DNA from: Paenibacillus arenilitoris
Lineage (GTDB): Bacteria; Bacillota; Bacilli; Paenibacillales; Paenibacillaceae
DNA length: 64,000 bases
Reading direction: 5' to 3'
Assembly: GCF_014705655.1 (NCBI RefSeq)
Contig: NZ_JACXIY010000010.1
Location: forward strand, 245,727-309,726
A program made the translations under genes and the position numbers. Shown here one piece after another: positions 59,961 through 64,000 of the stretch (its first letter is position 1; each line of letters opens with the position of its first letter). Below the pieces are notes generated by a model, which searched no databases, was not told the origin of the DNA, and worked only from the letters and a program-made list of their open reading frames with translations.

Positions 59961-60482
59961 ATGAACAGGAAGGACGGCAAGCCGATTTATTGGTCGCTGC
60001 TGGCGCGCGAAGGGTGGAGCCTGCATATGGCGGCCACGCCGGAAGGCTTGTGCTTCGTAGGCTCGCAAAATAAACCGTTCGACGAGCTTCGCGACTGGGC
60101 GGCCCGCCGCTTCCCGGGCGGATCGCTCGTTCGGGACGACGGGCGGCTGGAGCCGTACGCCACGGAGCTGGCCGAATATTTGCAGGGCAAGCGCCAATCG
60201 TTCACCGTTCCGTTCGACTGCGGCGGCACGGCGTTCCAGCTGGCGGTATGGAACGCGCTTCGCTGCATTCCTTACGGGGAGGTCCGAACGTATTCGGATA
60301 TCGCGGAGCAGATCGATAAGCCGTCGGCGGCGCGGGCGGTCGGAGCGGCGATCGGCGCCAATCCGGTCTTGATCACGGTTCCGTGCCACCGGGTCGTCGG
60401 CAAGGACGGCACGATGACGGGCTACAGAGGCGGGCTTCCGATGAAGAAGCGGCTACTGCAGCTTGAACGGGAAAGCGTCTAG
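59961..60482 (+). CDS. adaB: methylated-DNA--protein-cysteine S-methyltransferase
   Basis: This suicide O6-methylguanine repair enzyme (173 residues) has active-site VPCHRVVGKDGTMTGYRGGL with the acceptor Cys near residue 141. The helix-turn-helix RCIPYGEVRTYSDIA precedes it. It lacks the Ada phosphotriester domain, which is encoded separately by the coupled upstream gene. Its place in an ada operon supports inducible repair. Confidence 0.93.
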   Translation: MNRKDGKPIYWSLLAREGWSLHMAATPEGLCFVGSQNKPFDELRDWAARRFPGGSLVRDDGRLEPYATELAEYLQGKRQSFTVPFDCGGTAFQLAVWNALRCIPYGEVRTYSDIAEQIDKPSAARAVGAAIGANPVLITVPCHRVVGKDGTMTGYRGGLPMKKRLLQLERESV

Positions 60483-60503
60483 CGGACGGAGAGAGGAGCG
60501 GTC

Positions 60504-61322
60504 ATGCCTACGGAATTGTTCGATAAGTATCCGAAGACGGTTCTCAACAAAGGGACTGGCTTCCTGTCGGGTTACACCCACTCCCTCAACCCGTATACGG
60601 GCTGCTCGTTCGGCTGCTCCTATTGCTACGTCCGGCAAATGCCGGCCGCCGCGTTCCGCGGGGCGGAGTGGGGAACCTGGGTGGATGTGAAGCGGGAGGC
60701 CGCGGACGTGCTGCGAAAGCAATTGAGGAGCGCGAAGAAGAAGGGAAAGGTAACGATCTTCATGTCCTCGAGCACCGATCCGTATCAACCGGCCGAGTAC
60801 AAGGAGAGAGTGACGAGATCGCTGCTTGAGGCGATGATCGACGATCCGCCCGATTTTTTGCTCGTGCAGACGCGCAGCCCGCTCGTCCGGCGGGATATCG
60901 ATCTATTGCTGCAACTGAAGGATAAGGTCAGAGTCAGCATGACGGTGGAGACGGACCGGGACGATATGCGGAAGCTGTTCACGCCCGGCGCTCCGCCCAT
61001 CGAGGCGCGGCTAACGGCGCTGCGGCTGCTCGCGGAAGCGGGCGTACCGGCGCAGGCGGCGATCGCGCCGGTGCTGCCGAGCAGCGAGGCGTTCCCCGGG
61101 CTGCTGAAGCCGCTCGTGAACCGCGTCTGCGTGGACGACTACCATATGGGAGACGGCAGCGGCGGAAGGCGGACCCGGCAGTTGGGCATCCGTTCGCTGT
61201 ATGAACGCAGCGGGCTCGAGGAGTGGTACGGTCCCGAAGCTTACCGCATCGTGGTGGACCGGCTGCTGCGCGTCTTCGCGCCAGAGCAGGTATTCGTAAG
61301 CCAGAAAGGCTTCGAGCCGTAA
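60504..61322 (+). CDS. SPL-family radical SAM protein
   Basis: This radical SAM protein (272 residues) has the cluster motif YTGCSFGCSYCYVRQMP (CxxxCxxC) at about residues 33-50. It belongs to the group annotated as DNA repair photolyase or spore photoproduct lyase-like (COG1533). These are shorter than true SplB and lack its C-terminal Cys-containing segment, so lesion repair is unproven. Its location as third gene of the ada operon makes a repair role plausible. Confidence 0.85.
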   Translation: MPTELFDKYPKTVLNKGTGFLSGYTHSLNPYTGCSFGCSYCYVRQMPAAAFRGAEWGTWVDVKREAADVLRKQLRSAKKKGKVTIFMSSSTDPYQPAEYKERVTRSLLEAMIDDPPDFLLVQTRSPLVRRDIDLLLQLKDKVRVSMTVETDRDDMRKLFTPGAPPIEARLTALRLLAEAGVPAQAAIAPVLPSSEAFPGLLKPLVNRVCVDDYHMGDGSGGRRTRQLGIRSLYERSGLEEWYGPEAYRIVVDRLLRVFAPEQVFVSQKGFEP

Positions 61323-61326
61323 CAAT

Positions 61327-61385
61327 AAAGAAGGCGCCATGCCCGCAGGATCAAGGCGACGATCCTCTTGGCATGGCGCTTTCTT
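61327..61385. terminator. bidirectional terminator between convergent genes
   Basis: AAAGAAGGCGCCATGC (61327-61342) pairs with GCATGGCGCTTTCTT (61371-61385), and an inner AGGATC/GATCCT stem extends it. Arms are A-rich on one side and T-rich on the other, so it works for both the SPL gene and the convergent glycosidase gene. Confidence 0.88.
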
Positions 61386-61391
61386 CAGCGC

Positions 61392-63020
61392 CTATTCGAA
61401 CTCCAGCACGACCATGGCATGGCATTCCAGCTCGGGTACCGTGTAGGAGACGATATGGCGGCCGGAGCCTGCGGGATCCGGTTGCTGCTCGTACGGAAGC
61501 TCCGTCCCCTGCGGGTTCGGCGTATGGCGGTGCGAGGAGAACGCGAACAGGTCGCGGTTGAAGTAGGCGTTCTCGCGAACGCCCCACACGGATGCGCCCG
61601 GGGCCGCGATCGCTTCCTGGCCCTGCTCGTACATGACGAACGCGGCCGGCAGCAGCGGACCGGGCCGGAAGTCCGGCCGGAAATAGCTCGGCCGGATCGC
61701 GCACTCGCCTACCCGCTGCGCGCCCAAATCGACGGCGAACGTGCCTTCCTCGCAGAGGGCCGACACGCCCGATGCGAACACTTTCCCTCCCCCGTCCGCA
61801 TAAGCGGCCAGCTTGGCGCGAAGCTCGTCGTCCGAGCGGGCATGGTCCGGCAGGATCAGAACGCGGTAGCGGGAGAAGTCCGCCTCCCGGTCGATGACGT
61901 CGTATAAATAGTGGCCTTCCAGCAGCATCCGCAGCGCGCCGACGTCGGAGCCTTCATGCGCGCCCCTGCCGATCACCGATTCGAGGCTGAGCAGCGCGAC
62001 GTCGGCGATGCCGGCGCTGCCTAGAAGCCACGGCTCCTTCTTCTCCAGCTCGCCGTACGCTTCGCCGATCAGCGCGTAGGTGGCTTCGTCCATCAGCCCG
62101 TTCGGATGCAGCTGATCGCCGACGGAGCAGCGGGCGCCGTTGGCGGCGCTGAGCGCCGTCTCGTAACGGAGCGCGTTCGGATGCTTGTACCCGCCGAATT
62201 CTCCCCAGGACAGATGGAATTTGCCCGTCATGCCGAGGTAGTCCATGCCGAGCGTCTCCGCGTAACGGGCCGATAACGGGAAGTGGTCGTAGCCCCAGCC
62301 TCCGGTCGGCAGCGATTCGAGCTCCAGATGGCCGTTGATTGCGGCGAGGTCCCGTCGTCCGCGCGTCATGTGCGAGGTGTTGTGGAACACATGCAGATCG
62401 GGCCGGTGCCGGTGCACCGCATCATTCGTCCGCCGGGCGTAGTTCATGTAGGTGCGCTCCCACACCGCTCTCATCGCCTGTTCGTCGCGCGGGTCGCCGC
62501 CTTCGCTTCTGACGGCAGCGACGCAGTATTGGCAGTAGCACGGCTGCACGCCTACGATATCGAGGAAGATGCCGTCGGCGTCGTAGCGCCGCACGACCTC
62601 TTCGATCTGCGTGACCAATACGTCCAAATACGGGGTGTTCATGCAAAATAAATGATAGCCGGGCTCCATGAAGCCCCGCGTCCAACACGTCTGGTCGTCG
62701 CGGCTGCGGCCGAGCCAGCCGGGCTGCTTGCGCGCGAGCTTCTCGTCGAGTCCCGCGGACAGATAGACCGGCGTCTTGACCCCAATTTCATGCGCTGCTT
62801 CGATCTGGGCGCCGAGCAGGTCGAAGTCGAGATGGGGGTGCATCTCGTTCGCTTCGCTCGGATGATACGCCCAGCCGTGATGGCATTTCGAGAAGACGGT
62901 GATGGAATCGACATGGCCGAGCCGGAGCATCTCCTGGAACTGCGCTTTGCTGAACGATTTGCCGATCCCCCGGATCGCTTCAGAGGTATGGAAATCCAAA
63001 TGCACTTGCCGATAATTCAT
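61392..63020 (-). CDS. GHL6/GH42-like putative glycoside hydrolase
   Basis: This is a cytoplasmic protein of 542 residues. Residues 1-330 form a TIM barrel like hypothetical glycoside hydrolase family GHL6 (MNYRQVHLDFHTSEAIRGIG, then SITVFSKCHHGWAYHPSEA and ADGIFLDIVGVQPCYCQYC). Residues 340-500 resemble the beta-galactosidase trimerisation domain (FSRYRVLILPDHARSDDELR, then FASGVSALCEEG). The family is linked to fucosidase- and galactosidase-like activities, none assignable here. ATG 63020 follows GGAGGG; the frame extends to 63053. It stands alone, converging on the ada operon. Confidence 0.8.
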   Translation of the reverse strand: MNYRQVHLDFHTSEAIRGIGKSFSKAQFQEMLRLGHVDSITVFSKCHHGWAYHPSEANEMHPHLDFDLLGAQIEAAHEIGVKTPVYLSAGLDEKLARKQPGWLGRSRDDQTCWTRGFMEPGYHLFCMNTPYLDVLVTQIEEVVRRYDADGIFLDIVGVQPCYCQYCVAAVRSEGGDPRDEQAMRAVWERTYMNYARRTNDAVHRHRPDLHVFHNTSHMTRGRRDLAAINGHLELESLPTGGWGYDHFPLSARYAETLGMDYLGMTGKFHLSWGEFGGYKHPNALRYETALSAANGARCSVGDQLHPNGLMDEATYALIGEAYGELEKKEPWLLGSAGIADVALLSLESVIGRGAHEGSDVGALRMLLEGHYLYDVIDREADFSRYRVLILPDHARSDDELRAKLAAYADGGGKVFASGVSALCEEGTFAVDLGAQRVGECAIRPSYFRPDFRPGPLLPAAFVMYEQGQEAIAAPGASVWGVRENAYFNRDLFAFSSHRHTPNPQGTELPYEQQPDPAGSGRHIVSYTVPELECHAMVVLEFE

Positions 63021-63192
63021 TCGCGGTAACCCTCCGTCCGTTTGTTTGCGCAATGGATGCGGGATCCTCGGGCGCCTTGCATCGCGCAGGCTCGTCCCGT
63101 TCCATGCGATAGGTTAAATATAGTTCGTTCCGGAGCGGTTATGGAGTGCGATTATCGACTTTCTTTAGCACATTTTCGACCAAAGGTCGTTA

Positions 63193-63212
63193 CCCCGGCA
63201 TCGGAGCCGGGG
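63193..63212 (-). terminator. hairpin downstream of the CBS gene
   Basis: CCCCGGC (63193-63199) pairs with GCCGGGG (63206-63212) over six bases, ten bases past the CBS gene stop. There is no T-run, so it may stabilise the transcript end and not terminate. Confidence 0.5.
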
Positions 63213-63221
63213 GACAGGCGG

Positions 63222-63674
63222 CTAGCTGAACATTTTGAAGGCATGCCGGATAATGTCGCCGCGGCTAATGATGCCGACAAGGACGCCGTTGCGCTCGATC
63301 GGCACCTTCTTGATCTGCTTCTGCCCGAGTATCGTGGCGATCCGCTCCACCTCCTCGTCCCATGGGGCGGTGACGACCTTCTTCTTGGCGATAGCCATGA
63401 CGTTCAGGTCGAGAATCCGCTCCACCTTCTCCTCGAACGCTTCCGCGTCGCTGATTACGGTGGAATAATAGATAAAATTGACCACGCGGTCCTCCTTCTT
63501 GCCGATGTACCGCATAATGTCGCCGTCGCTGATGTAGCCGACGATTTCGTTGCGGTCGTTAATGACGGGCAGGCCGCTGATGCGGAACCGGATGAACCGA
63601 TCGACGACCTCGCGCACCGTATCGTATTCCTTCACTTTGTACACGTTGCGGATCATGATCTCGTGAGCTTGCAT
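63222..63674 (-). CDS. tandem CBS-domain protein
   Basis: This stand-alone CBS pair (150 residues) has MIRNVYKVKEYDTVREVVDR and the first sheet LPVINDRNEIVGYISDGDIM, then a second unit around KKVVTAPWDEEVERIATIL ending VLVGIISRGDIIRHAF. The protein should bind adenine nucleotides or similar ligands as a regulatory Bateman module. No catalytic domain is attached. AAGGGGATGAGAAG precedes the ATG. No neighbour reveals its partner. Confidence 0.9.
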   Translation of the reverse strand: MQAHEIMIRNVYKVKEYDTVREVVDRFIRFRISGLPVINDRNEIVGYISDGDIMRYIGKKEDRVVNFIYYSTVISDAEAFEEKVERILDLNVMAIAKKKVVTAPWDEEVERIATILGQKQIKKVPIERNGVLVGIISRGDIIRHAFKMFS

Positions 63675-63748
63675 CTTCTCATCCCCTTTTTTTTGACGTG
63701 GAACGGATGTAGGCTAACGCTGCCTTAAAATCCAAGCCGGACAAATAG

Positions 63749-63765
63749 ATAGGTTTACAACCTAT
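63749..63765. promoter_or_regulatory. dyad upstream of the CBS gene
   Basis: ATAGGTT (63749-63755) and AACCTAT (63759-63765) form a perfect inverted repeat around TAC, about 75 bases before the CBS start codon. It could be an operator. The rest of 63675-63914 is AT-rich leader with no gene seen. Confidence 0.4.
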
Positions 63766-63914
63766 TAACTTTACTTTCATCATAGTGGATTATATCTTTA
63801 TGCACAATGGTGCGTTTTGGCTACTATTAAAGCGTATGCATTCGCCCAAAGCAAGCGTGGATTTACGCTTTATTCCCGTTTAGACGCGTTTGAGAAATCC
63901 GCGAGATAGATAAC

Positions 63915-64000
63915 TGTCAACACCAAATGAAAATTCCTCAAAATAATCAGTTGAAAATTCCCCATCAGAATCAAGATGCCCCCCTAGGGGGGCGGCCGAC
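63915..64000. mobile_element. probable terminus of an IS21-family element (cut by window end)
   Basis: The sequence starts TGTCAACACCAAATGAAAAT at 63915 and contains internal copies of a short motif: AAATGAAAATTCCTCA (63925-63940) and GTTGAAAATTCCCCA (63950-63964). IS21-family ends begin with TG and carry multiple terminal repeats of this GAAAATTCCCC type. A 14-base palindrome CCCCCCTAGGGGGG follows at 63979-63992. Transposase genes istA/istB would lie beyond the window. Confidence 0.5.

Overview
The window looks like chromosomal DNA from a Paenibacillaceae-type Firmicute (Paenibacillus/Cohnella-like). Support for this: strong Shine-Dalgarno sequences with frequent TTG/GTG starts, GC-rich coding DNA, several LplA/LplB/YtcP-type sugar importers paired with YesM/YesN two-component systems, a class-typical HemY, and an adaA-adaB pair. 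This taxon call is an inference from gene content only. No rRNA, tRNA or CRISPR array was recognised.

Bases 1-30160 form a plant-polysaccharide region. Three CUT1 importers (76-3742, 6892-10420, 20086-23636) and one orphan binding protein (13873-15444) are interleaved with two YesN/YesM pairs (10602-13850, 17131-19994). They sit with a GH28 polygalacturonase-like enzyme, a GH115-like alpha-glucuronidase, a GH43 enzyme, an RhgT-like SGNH esterase, an AraC regulator and a Gfo/Idh/MocA dehydrogenase. None of the enzymes has a signal peptide and no importer has its own ATPase. The picture is uptake of pectin or xylan oligosaccharides, energised by a shared MsmX-like ATPase encoded elsewhere, followed by breakdown in the cytoplasm. 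Inserted at 3897-6571 is an unrelated redox module: DoxX, an FAD/NAD oxidoreductase and an ECF41-type sigma factor, with a duplicated promoter.

Bases 30493-36557 hold housekeeping genes: a HisJ-like phosphatase, an AadA-like nucleotidyltransferase, AlkA- and AlkD-like DNA glycosylases, HemY and a serine hydrolase. Bases 36617-37690 are a duplicated non-coding element, each copy ending in a cytosine-rich minisatellite. Bases 37734-49217 are a coherent catabolic cluster behind an AT-rich operator region: CocE/NonD hydrolase, isochorismatase-cupin fusion, creatininase-family amidohydrolase, an SsuABC/TauABC-type importer, FAD-linked oxidase, cytosine-deaminase-like amidohydrolase, DeoR regulator and FAH-family hydrolase. 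It most likely takes up and opens a nitrogen-containing ring or amide compound whose identity is not evident.

Bases 49186-54293 hold regulators and their small target genes (a tandem-HTH MerR with an alpha/beta hydrolase, TetR with a small zinc-ribbon protein, MerR with an SDR, YitT). Bases 54416-57784 are a minus-strand operon of two cupredoxin proteins with an ECF sigma/anti-sigma pair. An AT-rich patch at 57947-58273 encodes a very short double-glycine bacteriocin-like precursor, absent from simple long-ORF searches, followed by a small two-helix membrane protein that resembles an immunity protein. The rest holds adaA-adaB-SPL DNA repair genes, a GHL6/GH42-like glycosidase, a CBS-domain protein and, at the right edge, what looks like the terminus of an IS21-family element.
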